From the NCBI RefSeq assembly GCF_018736145.1, contig NZ_CP059997.1, positions 8,369,501-8,433,500 of the forward strand: DNA of 64,000 nucleotides, given 5' to 3'. The notes below the pieces were generated by a model. The model searched no databases, was not told the origin of the DNA, and saw only the letters and a list, made by a program, of their open reading frames with translations. Both the position numbers and the translations under genes were made by a program. The stretch comes from Amycolatopsis sp. CA-230715 (GTDB lineage: Bacteria; Actinomycetota; Actinomycetes; Mycobacteriales; Pseudonocardiaceae). Positions 9,400-17,624 of the stretch are shown in pieces. The first letter of the stretch is position 1; each line of letters opens with the position of its first letter.

Positions 9400-9541
9400 G
9401 AGGGTCCCTTCACTGGCCTAGTGTCCCGGCAAATATTGATGCAAGTCAGATTTAGCGGCAATCCCTCGTTCGAGTGAGGGGCCTGGCTATGTTCACCGCG
9501 GTGGAGTTGACTGGCGCCAGTCCCGATCGTGGAGGTGGAGC

Positions 9542-10393
9542 GTGGCCCGTCGTGCCGGTCCTTCGGTGAAGTCCCGCAGGTTGGCGATCCTGCTGCGCCG
9601 GTTGCGGGCGGCCAGCGGGCTGAGCGCGGCCGAGGTGAGCAGGCAGACCGACATGTCGGCGAGCAAGGTCAACCGCATGGAGAACGCCGAAATCGGCTTC
9701 TACCTGGACGATCTGGAGAAGATCCTCGACTTTTACCGCGTCTCCGCGCGGCGGCGCGTCGAGATCATGGACATCGCCCGGCATGCCGAGCAACGCGGCT
9801 GGCTGCGCATGACCGCGCCCAACATGCCCGCAGACTGGCAGACCTGGGTCGACTTCGAGGACGAAGCGAGTGGTGTGCTCAAGTACGCGCCGTTGGTGAT
9901 TCCTGGCCTGCTTCAGACACCTGAGTACGCCAAGGCGATCATCGAATCGACGGGAACTGGACTTTCGCCGGATGAAGTAGATGCCCGAGTGGCCAGTCGA
10001 ATGGCCCGCCAGGGCGTGCTCTCGCGGTCAAAACCGTTGGGGCTCAAGGTGATCCTGAACGAAAGCATCCTTGACCAACCATTCGGTTCCGCCGGGGCAC
10101 AGGCTCGGCAGCTGCGCAGGCTCGTGGACGGAGCTGCTCAGGAGCACGTCACCATCCAGGTGATCCCGACGGAGGCCGGTCTGCATCCCGGTCATTCCGG
10201 GGCGTTCACGATCCTGGAGTACGACGATGAAGCCAGTCTCGTGCTGCTGGAGAACAAGGTTTCGAGCCTTTTCCTGGATGAGGAAGAACACATCGAGGTC
10301 TACACGCAGGCATGGGCGACTCTGGTCGAACTGTCGCACGGACCCGATGAATCCGTGGAGTTGATCGCGGCGGCTGCCGCACGCCTCTCGTGA
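9542..10393 (+). CDS. XRE-family regulator with DUF5753 domain
   Basis: A 283-residue DNA-binding protein. Residues about 10-60 form a Cro/CI-type helix-turn-helix (LRAASGLSAAEVSRQTDMSA followed by KVNRMENAE). The rest is the DUF5753 domain usual in WhiJ-like actinobacterial regulators (YAPLVIPGLLQTPEYAKAI; HSGAFTILEY). The GTG start has GGAGGTGGAG directly upstream. It is followed 22 bases later by a DUF397 gene, the standard partner. Such pairs are numerous in Streptomyces and relatives and some affect development and secondary metabolism; the target here is unknown. Confidence 0.9.
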   Translation: MARRAGPSVKSRRLAILLRRLRAASGLSAAEVSRQTDMSASKVNRMENAEIGFYLDDLEKILDFYRVSARRRVEIMDIARHAEQRGWLRMTAPNMPADWQTWVDFEDEASGVLKYAPLVIPGLLQTPEYAKAIIESTGTGLSPDEVDARVASRMARQGVLSRSKPLGLKVILNESILDQPFGSAGAQARQLRRLVDGAAQEHVTIQVIPTEAGLHPGHSGAFTILEYDDEASLVLLENKVSSLFLDEEEHIEVYTQAWATLVELSHGPDESVELIAAAAARLS

Positions 10394-10415
10394 GCGGGCA
10401 TGGGATCATGTCTCC

Positions 10416-10604
10416 ATGATTCCGCGCGATCTCCCCAGTCCCCACTGGTTCAAAAGCAGCTACAGCGACGACACCGCCAACTGCGTCGAGGTGACTTTTG
10501 CTACCGGCGCTGTGGGCGTACGGGATTCCAAGGCACCCACCTTGCCCGCACTCGTGCTTCCCGCGCTCGCATGGGAAGGGTTTGTGCGTGGGCTGTCCTC
10601 CTGA
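10416..10604 (+). CDS. DUF397 protein, partner of the upstream XRE regulator
   Basis: A 62-residue protein with the full DUF397 signature: an N-terminal W-F-K-S-S-Y-S segment, then NCVEV, then VRDSK. It lies 22 bases after the XRE/DUF5753 gene on the same strand and is probably cotranscribed. DUF397 proteins are thought to modulate their partner regulator, possibly as antagonists; this is family knowledge and nothing in the sequence shows the direction of the effect. Confidence 0.9.
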   Translation: MIPRDLPSPHWFKSSYSDDTANCVEVTFATGAVGVRDSKAPTLPALVLPALAWEGFVRGLSS

Positions 10605-10741
10605 AGACATTGTCCCACACCCGATGTCAAGCTTCTGACCTGGGTAATTGGTCGAAAAAAAGGTGTTACATCCGGGAATCTTGGCGCGATGAGGTTCGTT
10701 GAGCGTCCACGAACCCTCCCACCTCCGAAAGTAGGTCCGGC

Positions 10742-13081
10742 TTGACCGTGTCCTCGACCCAGCAGCACTCAGACCGGGAACCAGGGACCGACGAAATCAC
10801 CCGCGAACAGCGGTACGTCAACGGGTTGTACGCCAAGCTCGACGAAGAACGGGAGCTCGCCCAGACACGGCTCGACGCGGTCCTCGGGCAGTCCGGCGGA
10901 ACCCCGCAGGCGCGGACGGAACGCGACGTCGCCACCAGCACCCATTCGGAGCGGCTCGCGCAGCTCGGCTCCGTCGAACAGGGCCTGTGCTTCGGCAGGC
11001 TCGACTTCCACGACAGCGAAACGACCTACGTCGGCAGGCTCGGCCTGTTCGACGAGGACCACGACTACGAACCGCTCCTGCTCGACTGGCGCGCACCGGC
11101 CGCGCGGCCGTTCTACCTGGCCACCGCGGCTTCGCCGGAAGGGGTGCGGCGGCGACGGCACATCCGCACGCTGAGCAGGAAGGTCGTCGGCGTCGACGAC
11201 GAGATCCTCGACCTGCACGCGGCGGACCAGGGCCACGACCTCGGCCTCGCGGGCGAGGCGGCGCTGCTCGCCGCGCTCGAGCAAAAGCGCACGGGTGAGA
11301 TGAGCGACATCGTCGCCACGATCCAGGCCGAACAGGACGAGATCATCCGCGACGAACTTGGCGGGGTGCTGGTCGTGCAAGGCGGTCCCGGTACCGGGAA
11401 GACGGCCGTGGCGCTGCACCGCGCGGCGTACCTGCTCTACACCTACCGGCAGCAGCTCGCGAGCCGCGGCGTGCTCGTGGTGGGGCCCAACAGCACCTTC
11501 CTGCGCTATATCGGGCAGGTGCTGCCGTCGCTCGGTGAGACCGGTGTGCTGCTGGCCACCACGGGCCAGCTCTTCCCCGGCGCGACCGCGCGCGGCACCG
11601 ATTCCCGCGAAACGGCCGAGGTGAAGGGCCGCCTCGCGATGGTGGACGTGCTCACCGCCGCGGTGCGGGACAGCCAGCGCGTTCCGGACGAGGTCATCGA
11701 GATCGACGTGGAAGGGGAAAAGCTGCGGCTCACCTGGGAAATCGCCGAGCGAGCCCGCGAGAAGGCGCGCGCGACCCTGCGTCCGCACAACGTCGCGCGC
11801 CGGGTCTTCGCCGACTCGGTGGTCGACGCGTTGACCGAGCAGGTCACCGAGCACCTCGAGGTCGACCTGTTCGAAGACGTGCCCGAAATCCCGTTCGCGG
11901 AAGGGGAATCCACGGACGCGACGGTGCTCGACACCCGGGATGTGGACGAGATCCGCGCCGAGCTGGCGAATTCGCCCGAGGTGCGCGAGGCGATCGAATC
12001 GCTGTGGCCGACCGTTACGCCGCAACGGTTCCTGCGTGAGTTCTACGCCTCGGCCGAGCGCATCGCGTCGGCTGCGGGGGAGTGGCTCACCGAGGCCGAA
12101 CGCGGCTCGCTCGTCCGAACGGTGCGGTCGCCGTGGACCCCGGCGGACATGCCGCTGCTCGACGAACTGGCCGAGCTGCTCGGCGAGGACGACGCCGACC
12201 AGAAAGCCAAGCAGGCCAAGCGGGAACGAGAAGAGCGCGCCTACGCCGAGGGCGTGCTGCACATCATGGAACAGGACGACGAACTCGCCGACGAGGAGAT
12301 CCTGCGCGTCGGCGACATCCTGGACGCGGAGCTGTTCGCCGAGCGCCAGGAACGCCGCAGCGCGCTCACCGCGGCGCAGCGCGCTGCACGGGACCGGACC
12401 TGGACGTTCGGGCACGTGATCGTCGACGAGGCGCAGGAGCTGTCCCCCATGGACTGGCGGCTGCTGATGCGGCGGTGCCCGTCGCGGTCGATGACGCTCG
12501 TCGGCGACGTCGCGCAGACCGGCGCGCCCGCGGGGGCGTCCTCGTGGGACGAGATGCTGAGCCCGTATGTCGGGGACCGCTGGCGGTTGCGCGAGCTGAC
12601 CGTCAACTACCGGACGCCGTCGGAGGTGATGGCGCTCGCCGCGGTGGCGCTGCGCGAGGTCGATCCCGAGCTGAGCGCGCCGACTTCGGTGCGTGACACC
12701 GGAATCCGGCCGTGGCGGGCCGAGGCGGCCGATGCCGCGCTGCCGTCGTTCGCGGAAGCCGAACTGGCCGCCGCGGACGGCGGAACGGTGGCGGTGCTGG
12801 CGCCGCAGGGCAGGCTCGGGGAGGTGCGGGACGCGTTCGCGGGGCTGCTCGAAGCGCAGGGCGAGCGGCTGTCCGTGCTGGCCGTCGAAGAGGCGAAGGG
12901 GCTCGAATACGACGCGGTGGTCGTGGTCGCGCCGGAGGAGATCACGAGCGGGTCGACGCGGGGGTGGAACGATCTCTACGTCGCGCTGACCCGTGCCACC
13001 AAGCGGCTCGGGATCGTGCACGAGGGCCCGCTTTCGCCAGCACTTTCGGCCGCGAGCGAGCCGGTTCAAGCGCCCGGATAA
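10742..13081 (+). CDS. HelD/HelR-type RNA polymerase-recycling ATPase
   Basis: UvrD/Rep-like superfamily 1 ATPase of the HelD group, which removes stalled RNA polymerase from DNA. In Streptomyces venezuelae a relative (HelR) displaces rifamycin from polymerase. Walker A GGPGTGKT is at residues 214-221 and the Walker B/DEAQ box at 562-565. A charged N-terminal coiled coil (about 15-75) matches the arm that enters the polymerase secondary channel. The C-terminal EEAKGLEYDAVVVV and YVALTRATKRLGI are motifs V and VI. The start is TTG 10742 (AGG 6 bases upstream) or GTG 10748. I found no rifamycin-associated dyad upstream. HelR versus general HelD cannot be settled here. Confidence 0.88.
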   Translation: MTVSSTQQHSDREPGTDEITREQRYVNGLYAKLDEERELAQTRLDAVLGQSGGTPQARTERDVATSTHSERLAQLGSVEQGLCFGRLDFHDSETTYVGRLGLFDEDHDYEPLLLDWRAPAARPFYLATAASPEGVRRRRHIRTLSRKVVGVDDEILDLHAADQGHDLGLAGEAALLAALEQKRTGEMSDIVATIQAEQDEIIRDELGGVLVVQGGPGTGKTAVALHRAAYLLYTYRQQLASRGVLVVGPNSTFLRYIGQVLPSLGETGVLLATTGQLFPGATARGTDSRETAEVKGRLAMVDVLTAAVRDSQRVPDEVIEIDVEGEKLRLTWEIAERAREKARATLRPHNVARRVFADSVVDALTEQVTEHLEVDLFEDVPEIPFAEGESTDATVLDTRDVDEIRAELANSPEVREAIESLWPTVTPQRFLREFYASAERIASAAGEWLTEAERGSLVRTVRSPWTPADMPLLDELAELLGEDDADQKAKQAKREREERAYAEGVLHIMEQDDELADEEILRVGDILDAELFAERQERRSALTAAQRAARDRTWTFGHVIVDEAQELSPMDWRLLMRRCPSRSMTLVGDVAQTGAPAGASSWDEMLSPYVGDRWRLRELTVNYRTPSEVMALAAVALREVDPELSAPTSVRDTGIRPWRAEAADAALPSFAEAELAAADGGTVAVLAPQGRLGEVRDAFAGLLEAQGERLSVLAVEEAKGLEYDAVVVVAPEEITSGSTRGWNDLYVALTRATKRLGIVHEGPLSPALSAASEPVQAPG

Positions 13082-13091
13082 GGTGAGCGCC

Positions 13092-13709
13092 ATGCGTAAC
13101 GCTGGCAAGATCATGATCGCGGCCGTCGCCGCCGCGCTGAGCCTGGGTGCCTGCGCCAACTCGGAGGAGCCTTCGCCGGACGCGCCCGGCACCGGCCCGA
13201 CCGTGTCCGCGCCGGCACCGGCTGGAGCGCCCTCGTCCGCCTCGCAGGCCCCGCCGTCCGGGGGCGCCACCGCGCAGCCCGAGGCGCAGGGCAAGGAGTG
13301 CACCGCGGACGACATCAAGGTCACCGGGGATCCCGGCAAGAAGCCGGAGATCACCATTCCGGACACCTGCAAGCCGCCCGCCAAGCTGGTCAGCAAGGAC
13401 CTCAAGCCCGGCACCGGCGCGGAGGCGAAGGCGGGCAGCCAGCTCGAGATGAACTACGAGCTGGTGACCTGGTCGGACAAGGCGGTCAAGGACAACTCCT
13501 ACGACCGGGGTGAGGCCTTCAAGCTGAACCTCGGCGGCGGCGACGTCATCCCGGGCTGGGACCAGGGGCTGGTCGGGATCAAGCAGGGCGCGCGGCGCCT
13601 GCTGATCATCCCGCCCGCGCTCGGCTACAAGGAGAAGGGCGCGGGCGGCGGTCAGATCAAGCCGAACGAGACGCTCGTCTTCGTGGTGGACGCCGCCAAG
13701 GTCAGCTGA
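13092..13709 (+). CDS. FKBP-type peptidyl-prolyl isomerase lipoprotein
   Basis: Exported lipoprotein with a C-terminal FKBP fold that catalyses prolyl cis-trans isomerisation outside the membrane. The N terminus is a signal peptide ending in the lipobox LGAC, so Cys is the likely lipidated residue. It is followed by a Pro/Ala/Ser-rich linker (about residues 25-65). The FKBP core includes VIPGWDQGL, GARRLLIIPPALGY and the final strand TLVFVVD. The ATG start is 10 bases after the HelD-like gene, so the two may be cotranscribed. Length is 205 residues. The gene ends in a palindrome cluster shared with convergent qor. Confidence 0.93.
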   Translation: MRNAGKIMIAAVAAALSLGACANSEEPSPDAPGTGPTVSAPAPAGAPSSASQAPPSGGATAQPEAQGKECTADDIKVTGDPGKKPEITIPDTCKPPAKLVSKDLKPGTGAEAKAGSQLEMNYELVTWSDKAVKDNSYDRGEAFKLNLGGGDVIPGWDQGLVGIKQGARRLLIIPPALGYKEKGAGGGQIKPNETLVFVVDAAKVS

Positions 13710-13734
13710 CCCGCTTCCCCGGCGGCCGCTCATC

Positions 13735-13964
13735 CCTGAAGGCCACCTTCACGGCATTCAGTGCCCCAAATGTTCCCTTCGCGGCTGGCGGCACGATGCT
13801 GGCAATGCCCTGAAGGTGGCCTTCACGGCATTCAGTGCCGTGAAGGTGACCTTCAGGGCATCGCGATGCGGGGCCCCTTCTCGGGAACGTGTCCCTCCTC
13901 GGGAACGTGAGGTCGCGAAGGCCGAGATTCGGGCATTCAGTGCCGTCAAGGTGGCCTTCAGGGA
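13735..13964. repeat. Cluster of short palindromic intergenic repeats
   Basis: Between convergent FKBP and qor genes, a unit built on TGAAGG-N3-CCTTCA followed by CGGCATTCAGTGCC recurs. Copies are at about 13735-13765, 13806-13839, 13840-13860 and, in variant form, 13931-13964. A separate direct repeat CTCGGGAACGTG occurs twice around 13880-13910. The arm ATGCCC(C/T)GAAGGT also occurs at 53488-53544, again between convergent genes. This looks like a dispersed palindromic family that doubles as bidirectional terminators. Confidence 0.8.
13805..13861. terminator. 57-base near-perfect hairpin between convergent genes
   Basis: The outer arms ATGCCCTGAAGGT (13805-13817) and ACCTTCAGGGCAT (13849-13861) pair over 13 bp. 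The inner arms CCTTCACGGCA (13820-13830) and TGCCGTGAAGG (13836-13846) pair over 11 bp around a TTCAG loop. Only a two-base internal mismatch separates them. There is no T-run. Because the structure is symmetrical and lies between the 3' ends of FKBP and qor, it could stop transcription from both sides. Confidence 0.6.
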
Positions 13965-13984
13965 CTTTCCGTGGCCCGTCAGGG

Positions 13985-14956
13985 TCAGGGGATGAGCAGG
14001 AGCTTGCCGGTGGTGCGGCGGCCTTGCAGGTCCTCGTGCGCGGTGCGGGCGTCGGCGAGCGGGTACCGGCCGCCGATCCGGATGTCGAGCGAGCCGTCGA
14101 TGATGGCGTCGAACAACTCCTTCGCGCGCCAGTCGAGTTCCTCGCGGGTGGCCGTGTAGTCGGCCGCGGTCGGCCGGGTCAGGTACAGGGAGCCGCCGGA
14201 GTTGAGGCGCTGCGGGTCGATCGGCGGCACCGGGCCGCTCGCCGCGCCGAACAGCGCGAGCAGCCCGCGCCGCTTCAGGCTCTTCAGGCTTCCGTCCACT
14301 GTGGACTTGCCGACCCCGTCGTACACCACCGAAACGCCCTCGCCGCCGGTCAGCTCCCGCACGGCCTCGGCGAAGTCGACTTCGTCGTAGCGGATCACCT
14401 CGTCCGCGCCCGCGCCACGGGCCAGCTGTTCCTTCTCCTCGGTGGACACCGTCCCGATCACGCGCGCGCCGCGTGCCTTCGCGAGCTGGATCAGCAGCAG
14501 CCCGACCCCGCCCGCCGCGGCGTGCACGAGAATCGTGTCGCCGTCGGAGACCCGGTAGGTCGACGCGACGAGGTAGTGCGCGGTGATCCCCTGCAGCAGG
14601 GTCGCGGCGGCGACCTCGTCCGAGACCGGGTCGGGCACCTTGACCGCGATGCGCGCGGGCACGAGCGCGCGCTGCGCGTAGCTGCCGAGCGCGCCCTGCC
14701 ACGCCACCCGCTCGCCGACCGCGAACCCGGTGACGTCGGCGCCGACGGCGGCGATGGTGCCCGCGCCCTCCATGCCGAGGGTGAACGGCAGCTCGATCGG
14801 GTAGATGCCCGCGCGCTGGTAGGTGTCGATGTAGTTGACGCCCGCCGCCGCCACATCGACCAGCAGCTCACCGGCGCCCGGCTCGCCGACCTCGACCTCG
14901 GCCACGTCCAGCACCTCGGGACCACCGGTGCGCGTCACCCGCACTGCCTGGGGCAT
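13985..14956 (-). CDS. qor: NADPH:quinone oxidoreductase (zeta-crystallin type)
   Basis: Zinc-independent medium-chain dehydrogenase/reductase that reduces quinones with NADPH in the cytoplasm. The 323-residue protein has the family's N-terminal GroES-like half (LPFTLGMEGAGTIAAVG, GVNYIDTYQRAGIY) and a Rossmann half with HAAAGGVGLLLIQLAKARGA. Zinc-binding residues are absent, as expected for QOR. The same gene occupies the equivalent place in mycobacteria (Rv1454c, qor), supporting the assignment. It ends against the palindromic repeat cluster. Confidence 0.93.
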   Translation of the reverse strand: MPQAVRVTRTGGPEVLDVAEVEVGEPGAGELLVDVAAAGVNYIDTYQRAGIYPIELPFTLGMEGAGTIAAVGADVTGFAVGERVAWQGALGSYAQRALVPARIAVKVPDPVSDEVAAATLLQGITAHYLVASTYRVSDGDTILVHAAAGGVGLLLIQLAKARGARVIGTVSTEEKEQLARGAGADEVIRYDEVDFAEAVRELTGGEGVSVVYDGVGKSTVDGSLKSLKRRGLLALFGAASGPVPPIDPQRLNSGGSLYLTRPTAADYTATREELDWRAKELFDAIIDGSLDIRIGGRYPLADARTAHEDLQGRRTTGKLLLIP

Positions 14957-15072
14957 TCGTACTCCTCACGTTCGTAGGCGAAGCGTTTTCCGGTGCAACC
15001 CGGTCGCACCGGATCATGTTCCCGTGATCGGCACCGCAGCGCTCGCGCGGTGAGCTGGCTAGGATCGGCGGC

Positions 15073-15378
15073 GTGGCTGAGCAGAGCGAAGAGACCCCGC
15101 AGGTACCGACGGCGCGGCAGGTGACCGCGGCGCGCCAGTTCGTCGCCGCGCACGGCAAACCGTCCAAAGCGGTCGTCGAGAACATCGGGCGCGTGGGCGC
15201 GCGGGTGGTGCTCGTGGGCGCGGACGGCGCGCTCGGCGACGTGGTGGTCGCCAGCACGCAGGCGGGCGACGCGCTCGTCGAGCAGGTGGACGACCTCGAG
15301 ACCGCCGACTGGGACGCCGAAACCGTCAACGCGACCGTGATCGGCGCGGCGCACCGACGTCGCATGGCAGGCCGCTGA
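15073..15378 (+). CDS. Small conserved actinobacterial protein of unknown function
   Basis: A 101-residue, mostly alpha/beta soluble protein without recognisable catalytic motif. The middle (VGARVVLVGADGALGDVVV) is a likely beta-hairpin; the ends are charged. The GTG start has AGGATC upstream. It is divergent from qor and its stop abuts the stop of the convergent LysR gene. It resembles short hypothetical proteins found beside qor/ctaA in related actinomycetes, but I cannot assign a function. Confidence 0.65.
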   Translation: MAEQSEETPQVPTARQVTAARQFVAAHGKPSKAVVENIGRVGARVVLVGADGALGDVVVASTQAGDALVEQVDDLETADWDAETVNATVIGAAHRRRMAGR

Positions 15379-16275
15379 TCACTCGATGGTTTGCGCGACG
15401 GCGAGCGCCGCGGTGACGAACCGCCGCACCGCGGCCGAGGTGTCGTCGCGCCGCCACGCGACCTGCAGCGCGATCTGCGGCGCCGGTCCGGCCAGTGGGC
15501 GGAACCCGACGCCCACCATCCGCAGGTTCGCGTAGAACGCCGGCTGCAGCGAAACACCCATCCCGCTGGCCACCAGGCCGAGCTGGGTTTCGATGTCGGT
15601 GCCCTCGGCGACGATGCGCGGGCTGAATCCGTGCTCCCGGCAGTAGCCGGTGATGATGTCGAAGAACTCGGCGCCGAGCGGGCGCGGCCACAGCACGAAC
15701 GGCTCACCCGCCAGGTCCTCCGGGCGGATCTGCTCGTCGTTCGCCAGCCGGTGGTCCTCGGGCAGCGCGACCATGAGCGGTTCCGAGACGAGCGGTTCGG
15801 TCCGCAGCGCCGAATGCGGGCTCGCCTCGCGCACGAGCGCGACGTCGAGCCGGTTGTCGGCGAGCGCGATGAGCTGCGCCGCCGTGTCCATCTGCGTGAC
15901 TTCGAGCCGGAGATCGGGCGCGTCCTCCCACACCGCCCGCATGATCCGCGGCGCGATGCTGGCCAGCGCCGTGCCGACCGCGCCGATCACCAGCACACCC
16001 GCGGTGCCGCTGGCCGCTTGGCGGACCCGTTCGATCGCCCGGTCCGCTTCGAACAGGACCCGCGGCGCGGCTTCGAACAGCGCCTGGCCCGCCGGGGTCA
16101 GCTCGACCATCCGGCTGGTGCGGGAGAACAGCACGGCGCCGAGGTTGTCTTCGAGCGCCCTGATCTGCTGACTCAGCGCGGACTGGCTGACGTGCAACCG
16201 CTGCGCCGCGCGGCTGAAGTGCAGTTCGGTGGCCACCGCCAGGAACGAGCGCAGCTGCCGCAGCTCCAGAGCCAT
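15379..16275 (-). CDS. LysR-family transcriptional regulator
   Basis: A 298-residue regulator with a winged helix-turn-helix in residues 1-60 (LRQLRSFLAVATELHFSRAA and then LHVSQSALSQQI) and a periplasmic-binding-protein-like effector domain. The start is the ATG at 16275, which has AAGGAT just upstream; the longer frame to 16419 has no start signal and would cover the shared promoter region. It is divergent from the Rieske oxygenase operon by 112 bases, the classic layout for a LysR regulator acting on its neighbour with a pathway metabolite as coinducer. An imperfect dyad (CGCA at 16306, TGCG at 16323) could be part of its site. Confidence 0.92.
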   Translation of the reverse strand: MALELRQLRSFLAVATELHFSRAAQRLHVSQSALSQQIRALEDNLGAVLFSRTSRMVELTPAGQALFEAAPRVLFEADRAIERVRQAASGTAGVLVIGAVGTALASIAPRIMRAVWEDAPDLRLEVTQMDTAAQLIALADNRLDVALVREASPHSALRTEPLVSEPLMVALPEDHRLANDEQIRPEDLAGEPFVLWPRPLGAEFFDIITGYCREHGFSPRIVAEGTDIETQLGLVASGMGVSLQPAFYANLRMVGVGFRPLAGPAPQIALQVAWRRDDTSAAVRRFVTAALAVAQTIE

Positions 16276-16387
16276 TAGGTCATCCTTATGGAACGACCGC
16301 TTTTTCGCAATGCCGTATCCGATGCGGTGGCCTGCTCTGCCCGCACAATGAATCGTGCCAGCACGCCGAGGGTTTGGGACGGGTTTC

Positions 16388-17620
16388 ATGACCGCAGTCA
16401 ATACCGATGCCGGGGGCATTGTTTCCGATGTGGTCGGTGTGCGGCACCGGCCGGGTTATTCGCTGCCGAGGGCCGCCTACACGGATGCGGACGTGTTCGC
16501 CTCCGATATCGAACGCGTGTTCCTGCGCACCTGGTTGTTCGTGTCGGCTTCGGCGGAGGTACCGCCGGGGTCGTACACGACGTGGAGCGTCGGCGGCGAG
16601 TCGGTCGTGCTCACCCGGACCGGGGACTCCGTGCTGCACGCGCACCACAACGTGTGCCGCCACCGGGGCTCGCGCCTGCTCGACGACGGGGGCGGGCGGG
16701 CGAGGACGCTCGTCTGCGGGTACCACTCCTGGACCTATGGCCTGGACGGCGCCCTGCGGGCCGCGGGCGACATGGGCGAGGGGTTCCGCGAACGGTGCGG
16801 TGCCGAGCTGGGGCTGCGCCCGGTGCCCGTGCGCGAGGTGGCCGGGCTGGTGTTCGTCTGCTTCGCGGAACAACCGCCGCCGTTCGACGGCGCGGCCGCG
16901 GCGATCGCCGATCAGCTCGGCCCGTACGAACTCGGTACGGCCGAGGTGATCGCGCGATTCCGGTACCGGGTGGCGGCCAACTGGAAGACGCTGGTGGAAA
17001 ACAACCGCGAATGCTACCACTGCCGCCCGAATCACCCCGAATTCTGCCTTTCGAATTACGAGCTCGGGGTGAACGGGGACGGCAGGGTCGATCCCGAATA
17101 CGAAGCGGAATTCGCGAGACAACGTGCCGAATGGCGTGCGCAGGGGTTGTCGGAAAAGCAGGTCAGTTTTCCGGGCGGTGCTTTCTACCGGGTCGCGCGA
17201 CTGCCGCTGCGCGACGGTTTCGAAACCGAAAGCCTGTCCGGCGGCCTCGTGGCGCCCTTGCTGGGCAGGCTGACGAGACCGCGTGCGGGGAGTGTCCGCG
17301 TCGTCACGCTTCCGAATTCGTGGAGCCACGTGAACGCCGATTACGCGGTGACGACCCGGTTGACCCCGGTCGACGCCGGTACCACGGATGTCGATCTGGC
17401 GTTCCTGGTCCGCGGTGGCGCGGTCGACGGCGTCGACTACCGCACCGAGGACGTGGTGGCGGTCTGGAAGGAAACCTCCGAACAGGACTGGGAGCTGTGC
17501 GAGCGGAACTTCGCCGGTATCTCCTCCCGCGGCTACCTGCCGGGGCCGCTGTCCCCGGTCACCGAGAACTCCATCGCGGACTTCCACCGATGGTGGTTCC
17601 GCCAGTCCGAAAAGGACTGA
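16388..17620 (+). CDS. Rieske non-heme iron oxygenase, GbcA-like (quaternary amine demethylase candidate)
   Basis: Alpha subunit of a two-component Rieske oxygenase. The 2Fe-2S ligands are C90, H92, C110 and H113 (CRHRG, then CGYHSW). The mononuclear iron site is in NNRECYHCRPNHPE, with H211 and H216 as ligands and an acidic residue in the later DWELCERNF as the probable third. The ECYHC..NHPE pattern is that of glycine betaine and proline betaine demethylases and not of classic ring dioxygenases. The ATG at 16388 has GGGACGGG upstream. A reductase follows 4 bases after its stop. Likely reaction: oxidative N-demethylation releasing formaldehyde; the substrate is inferred, not proven. Confidence 0.85.
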   Translation: MTAVNTDAGGIVSDVVGVRHRPGYSLPRAAYTDADVFASDIERVFLRTWLFVSASAEVPPGSYTTWSVGGESVVLTRTGDSVLHAHHNVCRHRGSRLLDDGGGRARTLVCGYHSWTYGLDGALRAAGDMGEGFRERCGAELGLRPVPVREVAGLVFVCFAEQPPPFDGAAAAIADQLGPYELGTAEVIARFRYRVAANWKTLVENNRECYHCRPNHPEFCLSNYELGVNGDGRVDPEYEAEFARQRAEWRAQGLSEKQVSFPGGAFYRVARLPLRDGFETESLSGGLVAPLLGRLTRPRAGSVRVVTLPNSWSHVNADYAVTTRLTPVDAGTTDVDLAFLVRGGAVDGVDYRTEDVVAVWKETSEQDWELCERNFAGISSRGYLPGPLSPVTENSIADFHRWWFRQSEKD

Positions 17621-17624
17621 GCCG

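Noticed and set aside
10605..10741. Possible rifamycin-associated element upstream of the HelD-like gene
   Set aside because: No inverted repeat resembling the published element; only a weak imperfect dyad and an A-run.
10769..13414. Very long open frame (881 codons) antisense to the HelD-like gene
   Set aside because: High-GC third-position bias leaves antisense frames open; the translation is rich in Arg/Gly/Pro/His without any domain, while the plus strand carries intact ATPase motifs.
13879..13915. Direct repeat CTCGGGAACGTG as an iteron or attachment site
   Set aside because: Only two copies within a degenerate repeat cluster; no integrase or replication gene nearby.
16388..17620. Aromatic-ring dioxygenase alpha subunit
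   Set aside because: No beta-subunit gene or ring-cleavage genes are nearby, and the ECYHC..NHPE iron site plus two amine-type flavoenzymes fit amine demethylation better.
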